NCBI RefSeq assembly: GCF_021168555.1
Contig: NZ_JAJOZS010000012.1
Span: 52,949-116,948 of the forward strand
Origin: Stenotrophomonas sp. MMGLT7
GTDB taxonomy: Bacteria > Pseudomonadota > Gammaproteobacteria > Xanthomonadales > Xanthomonadaceae
Reading direction: 5' to 3'
Length of the DNA: 64,000 bases
A program made the position numbers and the translations under genes. Within the stretch, counting starts at the first letter, position 1, and every line of letters starts with the position of its first letter. The notes under the pieces are model-generated. The model worked only from the letters and a program-made list of their open reading frames with translations. It searched no databases and had not been told where the DNA came from. This document shows positions 43,960 through 56,284 of the stretch, one piece after another.

Positions 43960-45600
43960 ATGTCCGCCACTGCCTTAGCCACCCGCCACGAGCCGGTCGA
44001 ACGCCCGACCCCGGGCATCACCCTGACCTCCCAGCTGGCCGGCCAGTCCGAACTGCTGCCGCCGCCGGCGCTGGCGCTGCTGACCTCGCTGCACCGGGCG
44101 ATCGAGCCCGAGCGCCAACTGCGGCTGGAGGCCCGCCGCCAGCGCCAGGCGCAATTCGACGCCGGCGCCGTGCCCGGTTTCCGCGACGATACCCGTTCCA
44201 TCCGCGAAGGCGACTGGACCGTGGCACCGCTGCCGGCGGCGCTGCAGGACCGCCGCGTGGAGATCACCGGCCCGACCGACCCCAAGATGGTCATCAACGC
44301 GCTCAACTCCGGCGCCAGGGTGTTCATGGCCGACTTCGAGGACTCGACCTCGCCGACCTGGAAGAACCTGCTGGCCGGCCAGCGCGCGCTGATCGGCGCG
44401 GTGCGCGGCGACCTGAGCTACGACGCCCCCGCGGCCGGCGACAAGCCGGGCAAGCACTACGCGCTCAAGCCGTTCGAGCAGCAGGCGGTGCTGATCGTGC
44501 GCCCGCGCGGCTGGCACCTGGACGAGAAGCACGTGCTGGTCGACGGCCAGCCGATCGCCGCCGGGCTGTTCGATGCGGCGCTGTTCGCCTTCCACAACGC
44601 CCGCGCGCTGATGTGCAAGGACCGCGGCCCGTACCTGTACCTGCCCAAGCTGCAGTCGATGGAGGAGGCGGCGCTGTGGGAGAACGCGCTGTCGCACGTC
44701 GAGGCGATGCTGGGCCTGCCGCACGGGCAGATCAAGGTGACGGTGCTGATCGAGACGCTGCCGGCGGTGTTCGAGATGGACGAGATCCTGCACGCGCTGC
44801 GCGATCGCATCGCCGGGCTGAACTGCGGGCGCTGGGACTACATCTTCTCCTACATCAAGACCTTCCGCCGCCACGCCGACAAGGTGCTGCCCGAGCGCGG
44901 CCAGGTGACGATGACCCAGCCGTTCCTGAAGGCCTATTCGGAACTGCTGATCAGGACCTGCCACCGCCGCGGCGCCCACGCCATGGGCGGCATGGCCGCG
45001 CAGATCCCGATCGGCGGCGACGAGGCCGCCAACGAGCAGGCGATGGCGCGGGTGCGCGCCGACAAGCTGCGCGAGGTCAGCGCCGGCCACGACGGCACCT
45101 GGGTGGCGCACCCGGCGCTGATCCCGATCGCGATGGCGATCTTCGACGAGCACATGCCCACGCCGAACCAGCACGACGTGCTGCGCAACGACGTGCAGGT
45201 GGAGGCGGCGGACCTGCTGACGCCGCCGCCGGGCACGATCAGCCGCGCCGGCTTCGAGGGCAACGTCGAGGTCTGCGTGCGCTACCTGGCGGCGTGGCTG
45301 GACGGCAACGGCTGCGTGCCGATCCACCACCTGATGGAGGACGCGGCCACCGCCGAGATCAGCCGCAGCCAGATCTGGCAGTGGCTGCACGTGGGCGGCC
45401 AGCACCTGGACGACGGCACCGCCATCGATGCCCGGCTGCTGGAGTCCACCCTGCGCAACCTGCCGGCGCGGCTGGGCAATCGCGCCGCGCTGCCGGGTGC
45501 GACGCGGATCGAGGAGGCCATCGTCCTGCTCGACCGGCTCAGCCGCGACGACGAACTGGCCGAGTTCCTGACGCTGCCGGCGTACCAGTTGATCGATTGA
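43960..45600 (+). CDS. aceB: Malate synthase A
   Basis: 546-aa isoform A enzyme that joins glyoxylate and acetyl-CoA to malate. [33 protein letters not shown], the acidic metal-site region [15 protein letters not shown], and the C-terminal [12 protein letters not shown] are conserved. The ATG is preceded by AGGAG at 6 nt; the GTG at 43930 is rejected. It forms the shunt with aceA, but a 180-bp repeat element lies between them. LysR control is likely. Confidence 0.95.
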   Translation: MSATALATRHEPVERPTPGITLTSQLAGQSELLPPPALALLTSLHRAIEPERQLRLEARRQRQAQFDAGAVPGFRDDTRSIREGDWTVAPLPAALQDRRVEITGPTDPKMVINALNSGARVFMADFEDSTSPTWKNLLAGQRALIGAVRGDLSYDAPAAGDKPGKHYALKPFEQQAVLIVRPRGWHLDEKHVLVDGQPIAAGLFDAALFAFHNARALMCKDRGPYLYLPKLQSMEEAALWENALSHVEAMLGLPHGQIKVTVLIETLPAVFEMDEILHALRDRIAGLNCGRWDYIFSYIKTFRRHADKVLPERGQVTMTQPFLKAYSELLIRTCHRRGAHAMGGMAAQIPIGGDEAANEQAMARVRADKLREVSAGHDGTWVAHPALIPIAMAIFDEHMPTPNQHDVLRNDVQVEAADLLTPPPGTISRAGFEGNVEVCVRYLAAWLDGNGCVPIHHLMEDAATAEISRSQIWQWLHVGGQHLDDGTAIDARLLESTLRNLPARLGNRAALPGATRIEEAIVLLDRLSRDDELAEFLTLPAYQLID

Positions 45601-45619
45601 CCCGGGGAGGGGACTTCCG

Positions 45620-45804
45620 GCTCTGCTGCGACCGGAGCCGACCCCCTCCCAGCCTCCCCCTGCTGCGCAAGGGGAGGAGCTTGCCCCCTCCCTTGCGCGC
45701 GTAGCGCGCAGGGGAGGGTTGGGGAGGGGTTGCTTTTGGGCGCTGCCGCGACCGGAGCCAGACCTCCCCCCAACCTCCCCTGCTTCGCAAGGGGAGGGGC
45801 TTTA
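45620..45804. repeat. Composite GGGGAGGG element between aceB and aceA
   Basis: A direct repeat of about 62 bp (45620-45682 and 45741-45803, each CTGC-GCGACCGGAGCC then CCTCCCC ... GCAAGGGGAGG) flanks an inverse copy of the CCCTCCC-GGGGAGGG unit. Same family as 18999-19113 and 52501-53132. Confidence 0.82.
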
Positions 45805-45844
45805 CCCCCAGCCACTTCCGACCCATGCAACCCGGAGACAGACC

Positions 45845-47143
<1,299 letters not shown>

Positions 47144-47194
47144 CGGTCACCTTGGTGGCGGCGGGTCCGGAATTCGCGGGCCCGTCCGCGCCGG

Positions 47195-48142
47195 TTACGG
47201 CGGCGTCGGGCGCATCACGCCGTCGGCGCCGCGCCTGAGCGGATAGGGCTGCTCGGGCAGCGGCGCGCCGGGCGCCTGGTCGATGCTGGTCCCGTGCGGC
47301 CAGTCCGGCGGGGCGATGGCGACGTAGCGGGCGAAGCCGCCGGTGCCGCCCTCGGGCTTGGCGTAGCCGATGGCGATCAGCGCGCCGGCCTCCGGGACCT
47401 GGTCCAGGTTGGCCACGCCCTCGGCCTGGGCGTAGTTGTGGTGCAGCAGCCAGTGCTCGCCTTCGAGGGTGTCGGTGGCGTCGGTGTCCAGCGGCTCGTG
47501 GCCGTGGAACAGGATGCGGCGCTGCAGGTGCAGGTACTTGAGCGCGTCCAGGGTGATGCCGGGGAACGGCTTGCGCGCGAAGCGCTCGGTCTCGTTCCAG
47601 CGCTTGGACCAGTCCGAGCGGATCATCACCACCGCGCCTTCGGGGATCGGGCCGTGGCGCTCCTCCCAGGCCTGGATGTCGGCGACGCTGGCGTGGTAGC
47701 CGGGATCGCGGGCGACCTTGGCGTGGACGTCGATCACCACCAGCGGCCGCACCGCGTAGGTCGGCGGCAGGTCGCTGATGGTGGCGCCCTTCGGGTTCCA
47801 GTGCGCCGGCGGATCGAGCTGGGTGCCGTACTGGTCGGTGCTCAGCTCGTAGGCGGTGGCGACGAAGCCGTGCTTGTCGTAGTCGAACTCGTCGCCGGGC
47901 CTGGCGTAGTCGCCGAGGTCGTTGCCGGCCACCGCCGGCTTGAACCTGGCCGGGGCGAAGCCGGGCCACACCGGCTGCGTCGGCGAGAACGCATGGGTCA
48001 GGTCGATGTACCTGGCCTGCCGCAGGTGCTGGTAGTAGAGCGACCACAGGCCCGGCGCGGGCGCCGGCGCGGCTGCCGCCAGCGGGGCGGCCAGGAGCAG
48101 GGACAGGCACAGGGCGAGGCAACGGCGGGCAGTCAGCGGCAT
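47195..48142 (-). CDS. Secreted cyclase-family (kynurenine formamidase-like) protein
   Basis: 315 aa with a signal peptide (LCLSLLLAAPLAAAAPA), so it acts outside the cytoplasm. It carries the cyclase fold: YIDLTHAFSPTQPVWPGF, then YELSTDQYGTQLDPPAHWNPKG, VVIDVHAK, AVVMIRSDWSKRW and WLLHHNYAQAEGVANLDQVP. The canonical HxGTHxDxPxH metal motif reads DQYGTQLDPPAH, with Gln in place of one His, which occurs in some relatives. Known members hydrolyse N-formylkynurenine or isatin; the substrate here is open. It is convergent with aceA. Confidence 0.8.
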   Translation of the reverse strand: MPLTARRCLALCLSLLLAAPLAAAAPAPAPGLWSLYYQHLRQARYIDLTHAFSPTQPVWPGFAPARFKPAVAGNDLGDYARPGDEFDYDKHGFVATAYELSTDQYGTQLDPPAHWNPKGATISDLPPTYAVRPLVVIDVHAKVARDPGYHASVADIQAWEERHGPIPEGAVVMIRSDWSKRWNETERFARKPFPGITLDALKYLHLQRRILFHGHEPLDTDATDTLEGEHWLLHHNYAQAEGVANLDQVPEAGALIAIGYAKPEGGTGGFARYVAIAPPDWPHGTSIDQAPGAPLPEQPYPLRRGADGVMRPTPP

Positions 48143-48311
48143 GCGATACCTGCGGACGGGTGCGGGAGCCCCATCGTAGCGGATGCATCGCGGCCGGCAA
48201 CGATGCCCCGCGCAGGTCGCGAGGCCCGGCGGCAGCGCGCAGTACAGTTGCTTGCATGCCGCAGGCGTAAGCTTGGCGGCAGGACGGCATCGCGGATCAA
48301 AGGAGTGCGCT

Positions 48312-48962
48312 GTGACCTACTACGGTTGGGTATTGCTGAAGTTCATCGTCGGTTTCCTGATCATCATCGTCCACCTGAACCTGTCGGGGAAAACCCAGCT
48401 CTCGCAGATGACGCCGGTCGACTTCATCGGCAACTTCGTACTCGGCGGGATCATCGGCGGGGTGATCTACGCCGACGCCATCCCGTTCCACCAGTACGTG
48501 CTGGTGCTGTTGATCGGCGTGGGCCTGATCTCGCTGCTCAACATGGCCACCAAGCGCATCGGCTTCCTGCGCTCGGTCGCCATCGGCGACCCGCTGCCGA
48601 TCATCAAGAAGGGTCGCTTCCTGATGGACAACATCCTGCGCAAGCGCAACAAGATCGACATCCTGAGCATCACCTCGCAGCTGCACGCGCAGGGCATCCA
48701 CTCCTTCCAGAACGTGAACTACGCGCAGATCGAGCCCAGCGGCGAACTGACCGTGGTCTGCGACGATGCGCAGATGCCGTCGGTGATCGTGATGAAGAAC
48801 GGCGACGTGCGCGAGAGCGCGCTGCAGAACATCGAGCGCGACGAGCAATGGCTGCATGCCGAGCTGCGCCGGCACTCGCTGCAGCCGGAGCAGATCTTCA
48901 TCGCCGAGTTCTGGAACGGCCGGCTGATCTTCGTGCTGAACGACGGCACCGTGGTGCGGTGA
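48312..48962 (+). CDS. DUF421 membrane protein (YetF/YcaP-like)
   Basis: 216 aa. Three N-terminal transmembrane helices (WVLLKFIVGFLIIIVHL, NFVLGGIIGGVIYA, YVLVLLIGVGLISLLNM) are followed by a soluble DUF421 domain with SVAIGDPLPIIKKGRFLMDNILRKRNK and RESALQNIERDE. Function unknown. The start is GTG with AAAGGAG 7 nt upstream, clearly deciding it. Confidence 0.85.
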   Translation: MTYYGWVLLKFIVGFLIIIVHLNLSGKTQLSQMTPVDFIGNFVLGGIIGGVIYADAIPFHQYVLVLLIGVGLISLLNMATKRIGFLRSVAIGDPLPIIKKGRFLMDNILRKRNKIDILSITSQLHAQGIHSFQNVNYAQIEPSGELTVVCDDAQMPSVIVMKNGDVRESALQNIERDEQWLHAELRRHSLQPEQIFIAEFWNGRLIFVLNDGTVVR

Positions 48963-49035
48963 GGGCGTTCGCCGGTCGCGGCGGACGGCGTTTGTGCGAG
49001 ATCATCCCGGCATCGTTCCCCCGCCCGAGGTCCCC

Positions 49036-50229
49036 ATGTCGTCGACCACCGCCAGCTCCACGCCCCTGGCCAGCACCGCGGCGGCGGTGCATTCGCGCCG
49101 CATCGTCTCCATCGATGCGCTGCGCGGGCTGGTGATGTGCATCATGCTGATGGACCACGTGCGCGAGACGCTGTACCTGCACCTGCAGGTGAGCGACCCG
49201 ATGGACGTGGCCGACACCCCGGCGCGGGTGTTCTTCTCGCGGCTGGCGGCGCACTTCTGCGCGCCGGCGTTCGTGTTCCTCACCGGCCTGGGGTCCTGGC
49301 TGTACGCGCACCCGCCGGGCGCCGCGCCGCGCTCGGCGCGCGAGTTCCTGCTCAAGCGCGGCGCGCTGATCCTGCTGCTGGAGGTCACCGTGATCAGCTT
49401 CCTGTGGGTGGGCGAGCTGCCCAGGGTGATCTACCTGCAGGTGATGTGGGCCATCGGCGTGTCGATGCTGGTGCTAGCGTTCGCCTCGGCACTGCCGCGC
49501 GGGCTGCTGCTGGCGATCGGCCTGGTCATCGTCTGCGGACACAACGCGCTGGCCGGCATCTCGCTGCCCGCCGACCACCCGCTGTACGTGCCGTGGACGC
49601 TGCTGCTGCACCGCGGCTGGGTCAGCCAGGACACGATCCCGCAGATCCGCCTGACCTATCCGGTACTGCCGTGGATCGGGGTGATCCTGCTGGGCTGGGC
49701 CGCCGGCCCGCTGTTCTCGGCACAGGTCGACGGCCGCCGCCGCCAGCGCCTGCTGGTCGGCCTGGGCATCGCCTGCTGGGCGGCGCTGCTGCTGCTGCGC
49801 GGCTTCAACCTCTACGGCGAGAACGCGCCGTGGAGCCCGCAGGCGACCACGCTGCTGACGGTGATGGACTTCCTCAACTACACCAAGTACCCGCCGTCGC
49901 TGGACTTCCTGCTGCTGACCCTGGGCGGGTCGCTGTTCGTACTGGCGGCGTTCGAGCATGCCGACAACCCGTTCAGCCGCTTCGTCTCCACCTATGGCGG
50001 CGCGCCGATGTTCTTCTACATCCTGCACCTGGCGGTGCTGGTGTTCGGCTACAGGCTGCTGCTGGCACTGTTCGGGCCGAACCAGGGCGAGCGCTTCGGC
50101 GTGGCCCCGGAGCAGTTCTGGATGGTGTGGCTGGTGAGCGTGGCGCTGCTGCTGGCGCTGTACCCGCCGACGCGTGCCTTCGCCGGCTACAAGCGCCGGA
50201 CGAAGCGGGCATGGGTCAAGTACTTCTGA
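49036..50229 (+). CDS. DUF1624/heparan-alpha-glucosaminide acetyltransferase-like membrane protein
   Basis: 397 aa with about 10 transmembrane helices. The N-terminal RRIVSIDALRGLVMCIMLMDHVRETLYLHLQVSDPMD and FLTGLGSWLYA, LKRGALILLLEVTVISFLWV, and VFILHLAVLV-like FYILHLAVLVFGYRL segments match the COG3503/DUF1624 family related to lysosomal HGSNAT and acyltransferase-3. It likely moves acyl groups across the membrane to a glycan; this is family inference. Confidence 0.82.
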   Translation: MSSTTASSTPLASTAAAVHSRRIVSIDALRGLVMCIMLMDHVRETLYLHLQVSDPMDVADTPARVFFSRLAAHFCAPAFVFLTGLGSWLYAHPPGAAPRSAREFLLKRGALILLLEVTVISFLWVGELPRVIYLQVMWAIGVSMLVLAFASALPRGLLLAIGLVIVCGHNALAGISLPADHPLYVPWTLLLHRGWVSQDTIPQIRLTYPVLPWIGVILLGWAAGPLFSAQVDGRRRQRLLVGLGIACWAALLLLRGFNLYGENAPWSPQATTLLTVMDFLNYTKYPPSLDFLLLTLGGSLFVLAAFEHADNPFSRFVSTYGGAPMFFYILHLAVLVFGYRLLLALFGPNQGERFGVAPEQFWMVWLVSVALLLALYPPTRAFAGYKRRTKRAWVKYF

Positions 50230-50280
50230 TGCGCGCACGAGCGATGCCCGCGGACCAAGAGCGGACATCGGAACCATGGC

Positions 50281-50364
50281 CGTCGTTCCCGCGAAGGCGG
50301 GGACCCAGCGGCTTTCGCCCAGGGAAGGCGGAGGCACCGGATCCCCGCCTTCGCGGGGATGACG
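50281..50364. repeat. Palindromic intergenic repeat
   Basis: Arms TCGTTCCCGCGAAGGCGGGG (50283-50302) and CCCCGCCTTCGCGGGGATGA (50344-50362) between convergent genes; a REP-like element and possible bidirectional terminator. Confidence 0.8.
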
Positions 50365-50380
50365 AATTCCGTTGGCCGCT

Positions 50381-52396
50381 CTAAGGCATCTCCGCCGGTT
50401 CGAACTCCACCAGCGCCGCGCCCTCGGCCACCAGTTCGCCCTCGCGCACGCGGAAGCTGCGCACGATGCCGTCGGCCGGGGCCTGCAGCGTGTGCTCCAT
50501 CTTCATCGCCTCCAGTACCAGCAGCGGGGTGCCGCGCGCGAGCTTCACGCCGATCCCGGCGAGCAGGGCGACGATGCGGCCGGGCATCGGTGCGGCCAGA
50601 CCGCCGTCCTGCCCGGGCGGCTGGTCGGCCTCGGCGACCGGATCGTGCAGGGAGAAGGCCTGGCTGCGGCCGGCCTCGAAGATGTGCACGGTATCGCCGT
50701 CGAGGATGGCCTCGGCCCGGTACTGGCGATCGCCGAGGCGGAGGCGCAGCCGCGTGCCCTCGTGCGACAGTGCGGCAGGCAATGCGGCTGCGTCGTCGAG
50801 CGCGAGCAGCCAGTCGCGGTCGCCGCGCGGCGTGGCGGCGACGAGGCGGCGCCGGCCGTCGCATTCGAGCCATAGCCTGCGCGCGGCAGGCCCGGTCATG
50901 CGCCAGCTGTCCTGGATGTCCCAGGGCGAGTGCGGATCGGCCGGGCCGGCAGTGGCCGCGGCCGCTGCCTGCAGCAACGCCAGCGCCGCCATCATCCACT
51001 GCGCATCGCCTGCCGCCGCGGGAGCCGACAATGCCTCATGCTCGCGCTCGATCAGCGCCGTATCCAGGTGCGCCTGCGAGAACGAGGCGGTATCGAGCAA
51101 CCGCCGCAGGAATCCGGCGTTGCTGGACACGCCCACCAGCCGGCACCGGTCCAAAGCCTGGCGCAGCCGCCGCAGCGCGTCGTCGCGATCGGCCCCCCAG
51201 GCGACCAGCTTGGCGATCATCGGGTCGTAGTGCGCGGTCATGGCATCGCCGGCATCCACGCCGGCGTCCACGCGTACATGCGCGTCCATGTCGGGGAAGC
51301 GCAGGTGCCGCAGCACGCCGGTGGACGGCAGGAAGCCGTTGTCCGGGTTCTCCGCATACAGCCGCGCCTCGATCGCGTGGCCGCGGATCGCCAGCTGCTC
51401 CTGCCGCAGCGGCAGCGGCTGGCCGGCGGCCACGCGCAGCTGCCATTCGACCAGGTCGGTGCCGGTGATCATCTCGGTGACCGGATGCTCGACCTGCAGG
51501 CGCGTGTTCATTTCCATGAACCAGAACTCGCCCTGCGGCGAGACGATGAACTCCACGGTGCCGGCACCGACGTAGCCGACCGCGCGCGCCGCCTCCACCG
51601 CGGCCCGGCCCATGGCCGCGCGGCGTTCCCCGGTCATGCCGGGGGCCGGCGCCTCTTCCAGCACCTTCTGGTGGCGGCGCTGCACCGAGCAGTCGCGCTC
51701 GAACAGGTGCACCAGGTTGCCGTGGCTGTCGCCGAACACCTGGATCTCGATGTGGCGCGGCCGCTCGACATACTTCTCCACCAGCACGTGGGCATTGCCG
51801 AACGCGCCCTGTGCCTCGCGCCGGCAGCCGGCGAGCGCAGCTTCGAACCCGTCCGCCGCTTCCACCTTGCGCATGCCCTTGCCGCCGCCGCCGGCACTGG
51901 CCTTGATCAGCACCGGATAGCCGATGGCATCGGCCTGCTCCCGCAGGAATGCAGGGTCCTGCGTATCGCCGTGGTAGCCCGGGGTGAGCGGCACGCCGGC
52001 GCGCTGCATCAAGGCCTTGGCCGCGCTCTTGTCGCCCATCGCGCGGATCGCGGCCGGCGGCGGACCGATGAAGACGATGCCGGCCGCCGAGCACGCTTCG
52101 GCGAAGTCGGCGTTCTCGGACAGGAAGCCGTAGCCGGGGTGGATGGCCTGCGCGCCGGTGGCGTGCGCGGCGGCGAGGAGGGCGTCGCCGCGCAGGTAGC
52201 TTTCGCGCGCCGGTGCCGGGCCGATGCGGACGGCCTCGTCGGCCAGGCGCACGTGGCGCGCATCGCGGTCGGCGTCCGAGTACACCGCCACGCTGGCGAT
52301 GCCCAGGCGCCTGCAGGTGGCGATCACGCGGCAGGCGATCTCGCCGCGGTTGGCGATGAGGATCTTGTCGAACATCGGGGATGGGGAAGTCGCCAT
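50381..52396 (-). CDS. liuD: Methylcrotonyl-CoA carboxylase biotin subunit (alpha)
   Basis: 671 aa with biotin carboxylase, BT-like and biotinyl domains in order. ILIANRGEIACRVIATCRRLGI opens it; the ATP-grasp loop is LIKASAGGGGKGMR, and VRDCSVQRRHQ-like FERDCSVQRRHQKVLEEAPAP follows; the biotin lysine is in LEAMKMEHTL near residue 635. It carboxylates biotin for leucine catabolism. Neighbouring liuB and liuA support MCC over propionyl- or acetyl-CoA carboxylase. A 630-bp fold-back element separates it from liuB. Confidence 0.9.
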   Translation of the reverse strand: MATSPSPMFDKILIANRGEIACRVIATCRRLGIASVAVYSDADRDARHVRLADEAVRIGPAPARESYLRGDALLAAAHATGAQAIHPGYGFLSENADFAEACSAAGIVFIGPPPAAIRAMGDKSAAKALMQRAGVPLTPGYHGDTQDPAFLREQADAIGYPVLIKASAGGGGKGMRKVEAADGFEAALAGCRREAQGAFGNAHVLVEKYVERPRHIEIQVFGDSHGNLVHLFERDCSVQRRHQKVLEEAPAPGMTGERRAAMGRAAVEAARAVGYVGAGTVEFIVSPQGEFWFMEMNTRLQVEHPVTEMITGTDLVEWQLRVAAGQPLPLRQEQLAIRGHAIEARLYAENPDNGFLPSTGVLRHLRFPDMDAHVRVDAGVDAGDAMTAHYDPMIAKLVAWGADRDDALRRLRQALDRCRLVGVSSNAGFLRRLLDTASFSQAHLDTALIEREHEALSAPAAAGDAQWMMAALALLQAAAAATAGPADPHSPWDIQDSWRMTGPAARRLWLECDGRRRLVAATPRGDRDWLLALDDAAALPAALSHEGTRLRLRLGDRQYRAEAILDGDTVHIFEAGRSQAFSLHDPVAEADQPPGQDGGLAAPMPGRIVALLAGIGVKLARGTPLLVLEAMKMEHTLQAPADGIVRSFRVREGELVAEGAALVEFEPAEMP

Positions 52397-52500
52397 GTGT
52401 GCGTGTCCGGTTGTGCTTGGGGTGAATTTCTCTTCCAGGTCGCTGGATGCGATGCATGCAACGCTTCCGCGGTTGCCGTTGCCGTTGCCTTTGCCTTTGC

Positions 52501-53164
<664 letters not shown>

Positions 53165-53210
53165 GGTCCTGCGTTCGTTTCAACTGGAGCAGGGAGCGAC
53201 ATCGCCACGC

Positions 53211-54821
53211 TCACATCCTGAACACTCCGAAACGCGACGGCTCTATCGGCGCATTGAGCGAAGCCGACAACGCCAGCGCCAGCACGCGGCGCGTGTCCGC
53301 AGGGTCGATCACGCCGTCGTCCCACAGCCGCGCGCTGGCGTAGTACGGATGGCCCTGCCGCTCGAACTGGTCTCGGATCGGCGCCTTGAACGCGTCCTCC
53401 TCCTCCGCGGGCCACGCCTCGCCACGCGCCTCGATGCCATCGCGACGCACCGTCGCCAGCACGCTGGCCGCCTGCTCGCCGCCCATCACGCCGATGCGGG
53501 CGTTCGGCCACATCCACAGGAAGTTCGGCGAATAGGCACGCCCGCACATGCCGTAGTTGCCGGCACCGAAGCTGCCGCCGATCACCACGGTGAACTTGGG
53601 TACCTTCGCGCAGGCCACCGCCATCACCAGCTTGGCCCCGTCGCGGGCGATGCCGCCGTGCTCGTACTTGCGCCCGACCATGAAGCCGGTGATGTTCTGC
53701 AGGAACAGCAATGGAATGCCGCGCTGGCAGCACAGCTCGATGAAGTGCGCGCCCTTGAGCGCGGATTCGGAGAACAGGATGCCGTTGTTGGCGACGATGC
53801 CGATGGGATGTCCGTGCAGGTGCGCGAACCCGGTCACCAGGGTGGTGCCGTAGCGCGCCTTGAACTCGTCCAGGCGCGAGCCGTCCACGATCCGCGCGAT
53901 CACCTCGCGCACGTCGTAGGGCTTGCGGGTGTCGGCCGGGATCGCGCCGTACAGCTCCTGCGCCGGATACAGCGGCGGCTCGGGCGTGCGCAGGGCCAGC
54001 GGCGAGGGCGGCTTGCGCCGGTTCAGCCCGGCGACGATCGCGCGCACCCGCGCCAGCGCCTGCAGGTCGTCGTCGGCGTAGTGGTCGGCCACGCCGGAGA
54101 TGCGCGTGTGCACGTCGGCGCCGCCCAGTTCCTCGGCGCTGACGACCTCGCCGGTGGCGGCCTTCACCAGCGGCGGGCCGCCGAGGAAGATCGTGCCCTG
54201 CTCGCGCACGATCACCGTTTCCTCGCACATCGCCGGCACGTAGGCGCCGCCGGCGGTGCAGCTGCCCATCACGCAGGCGATCTGGGCGATGCCCTGCGCC
54301 GACAGGTTGGCCTGGTTGTAGAAGATGCGGCCGAAGTGGTCGCGGTCGGGGAACACCTCGTCCTGCAGCGGCAGGAAGGCGCCGCCGGAATCGACCAGGT
54401 AGATGCACGGCAGCCGGTTCTGCTGCGCGATCTCCTGCGCGCGCAAGTGCTTCTTCACCGTCATCGGGTAGTAGGTGCCGCCCTTGACGGTGGCGTCGTT
54501 GGCCACGATCACGCACTCCACCCCGGACACGCGGCCGATGCCGGCGACCACGCCGGCGCAGGGCACCTCGCCGCCGTACATGCCGTGCGCGGCCAGTGGC
54601 GCGATCTCCAGGAACGCGCTGCCGGGATCGAGCAGGGCGTCGATGCGCTCGCGCACCAGCAGCTTGCCGCGCGCGCTGTGCTTGCGCCGCGCAGCCTCGC
54701 TGCCGCCGAGCGCGGTGCGGGCGAGGGTGGCGCGCAACTCGTCCACCTGCGCGCGCATCGCGGCAGCGTTGTCCTGGAAGGTGTCGCTGCCGGGTTGGAG
54801 CTGGGTTTTCAGGATGGTCAT
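53211..54821 (-). CDS. liuB: Methylcrotonyl-CoA carboxylase carboxyltransferase subunit (beta)
   Basis: 536 aa. [28 protein letters not shown], the [25 protein letters not shown] and [24 protein letters not shown] segments identify the MCC beta subunit; the acyl-CoA oxyanion region includes [34 protein letters not shown]. With LiuD it converts 3-methylcrotonyl-CoA to 3-methylglutaconyl-CoA. It is the middle gene of liuA-liuB-liuD; the enoyl-hydratase and HMG-CoA lyase genes of complete clusters are absent here. Confidence 0.93.
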   Translation of the reverse strand: MTILKTQLQPGSDTFQDNAAAMRAQVDELRATLARTALGGSEAARRKHSARGKLLVRERIDALLDPGSAFLEIAPLAAHGMYGGEVPCAGVVAGIGRVSGVECVIVANDATVKGGTYYPMTVKKHLRAQEIAQQNRLPCIYLVDSGGAFLPLQDEVFPDRDHFGRIFYNQANLSAQGIAQIACVMGSCTAGGAYVPAMCEETVIVREQGTIFLGGPPLVKAATGEVVSAEELGGADVHTRISGVADHYADDDLQALARVRAIVAGLNRRKPPSPLALRTPEPPLYPAQELYGAIPADTRKPYDVREVIARIVDGSRLDEFKARYGTTLVTGFAHLHGHPIGIVANNGILFSESALKGAHFIELCCQRGIPLLFLQNITGFMVGRKYEHGGIARDGAKLVMAVACAKVPKFTVVIGGSFGAGNYGMCGRAYSPNFLWMWPNARIGVMGGEQAASVLATVRRDGIEARGEAWPAEEEDAFKAPIRDQFERQGHPYYASARLWDDGVIDPADTRRVLALALSASLNAPIEPSRFGVFRM

Positions 54822-54845
54822 GGCGCTGTCTTGGCTTGTTTCCCT

Positions 54846-54967
54846 TCTCCCTGCGGGAGAAGGTGCCCGAAGGGCGGATGAGGGTGCGGACGAAGCCCTG
54901 TGAGTCTGGGGTGGACGAGGGCTTCGCCCCGTACCCTCACCCCAACCCCTCTCCCGCCGGGAGAGGG
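54846..54967. repeat. CCTTCTCCC/GGATGAGGG fold-back repeat between liuA and liuB
   Basis: Left arm about 54846-54893 (CTTCTCCCTGCGGGAGAAGG then GGGCGGATGAGGGT), right arm about 54916-54967 (CTTCGCCCCGTACCCTCACC, then CCTCTCCCGCCGGGAGAGGG). Related to 26790-26919. The liuA stop is 5 bp past it. Confidence 0.75.
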
Positions 54968-54971
54968 GCTT

Positions 54972-56135
54972 TCAACGGGTCCGCTCGAACAGTTCGCGGC
55001 CGATCAGCATGCGGCGGATCTCCGAGGTGCCGGCGCCGATCTCGTAGAGCTTGGCGTCGCGCCACAGCCGCCCGGTCGGGTAGTCGTTGATGTAGCCATT
55101 GCCGCCGAGCACCTGGATCGCCTGGCCGGCCAGCCAGGTGGCCTTCTCGGCGGCGTAGAGGATCGCCCCGGCCGCGTCCTGGCGGGTGATGCGGCCGCCG
55201 TCGCAGGCGCGCGCCACCGCGTACACGTAGGCGCGGCAGGCATTGAGGCCGACATACATGTCGGCCAGCTTGGCCTGGATCAGCTGGAACCCGCCGATCG
55301 CCTCGCCGAACTGGCGGCGCTCGTGCACGTAGGGCAGCACCACGTCGAGCGCGGCGGCCATCAGGCCCAGCGGGCCGCCGGCCAGCACCACGCGCTCGTA
55401 GTCCAGGCCCGACATCAGCACCCGCGTACCGCCGCCGATCTCGCCGAGCACGTTGTCCGCCGGCACCTCGCACTGCTCGAACACCAGTTCGCAGGTGTTG
55501 GAGCCGCGCATGCCCAGCTTGTCCAGCTTCTGCGCGGTGGAGAAGCCGGGCATGCCCTTCTCGACGATGAAGGCGGTGATGCCGCGCGCGCCGGCGGCCG
55601 GGTCGGTCTTGGCGTAGACCACCAGCACGTCGGCATCGGGGCCGTTGGTGATCCACATCTTGTTGCCGTCGAGCACGAAGCGGTCGCCGCGGCGCTGCGC
55701 GCGCAGCTTCATCGACACCACGTCCGAGCCGGCGCCGGCCTCGCTCATCGCCAGCGCGCCGACCTGCGTGCCGCTGCACAGCGCGGGCAGGTAGCGGCGC
55801 TTCTGCTCGGCGCTGCCGTTGCGGTGCAGCTGGTTCACGCACAGGTTGGAATGCGCGCCGTAGGACAGGCCGATCGCGCCGGATGCGCGCGAGATCTCCT
55901 CCATCGCCACCACGTGCGCCAGGTAGCCCATCGCGCTGCCGCCGTACTCCTCGGCCACCGTCAGTCCGAGCAGGCCCTGTTCCCCCAGCTGGGGCCACAG
56001 CTGCGCCGGGAAGGCGTTGTCGCGGTCGGCCTGTTCGGCGAGCGGGGCGATCCGGCGGGCGGCGAAGCCGGCCACGCTTTCGCGCAGCAGGTCGATGTCC
56101 TCCCCCAGGTCGAAGTTCAACACGGGCACGTGCAT
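54972..56135 (-). CDS. liuA: Isovaleryl-CoA dehydrogenase
   Basis: 387 aa, acyl-CoA dehydrogenase fold. [26 protein letters not shown] and [45 protein letters not shown] are diagnostic; the catalytic Glu lies in the [12 protein letters not shown] segment, its IVD-specific position, unlike other dehydrogenases. FAD and CoA sites follow, ending [41 protein letters not shown]. It starts the leucine-degradation operon, divergent from a TetR gene. Confidence 0.95.
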   Translation of the reverse strand: MHVPVLNFDLGEDIDLLRESVAGFAARRIAPLAEQADRDNAFPAQLWPQLGEQGLLGLTVAEEYGGSAMGYLAHVVAMEEISRASGAIGLSYGAHSNLCVNQLHRNGSAEQKRRYLPALCSGTQVGALAMSEAGAGSDVVSMKLRAQRRGDRFVLDGNKMWITNGPDADVLVVYAKTDPAAGARGITAFIVEKGMPGFSTAQKLDKLGMRGSNTCELVFEQCEVPADNVLGEIGGGTRVLMSGLDYERVVLAGGPLGLMAAALDVVLPYVHERRQFGEAIGGFQLIQAKLADMYVGLNACRAYVYAVARACDGGRITRQDAAGAILYAAEKATWLAGQAIQVLGGNGYINDYPTGRLWRDAKLYEIGAGTSEIRRMLIGRELFERTR

Positions 56136-56252
56136 GGCGGCTCCATGGAGCTGGCGTGCGCGGCGGCACCAGGGACCGGATCGGCCCGTGTTGCGGCAAG
56201 CGCGGTGGTGCGGGGGAAGGCCAGACTAGCCCGGTTCGGATAAAAAGTGAAC

Positions 56253-56276
56253 TACAATTCAAAAATTGAAGAAGGA
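56253..56276 (+). promoter_or_regulatory. TetR promoter, operator-like dyad and ribosome site
   Basis: -10 TACAAT (56253-56258), a TTCAA-N3-TTGAA dyad (56258-56270) over the start of transcription, and GAAGGA (56271-56276) 8 nt before the ATG. The dyad is a candidate TetR autoregulatory operator that would also affect liuA. Confidence 0.5.
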
Positions 56277-56284
56277 ATCACTCC

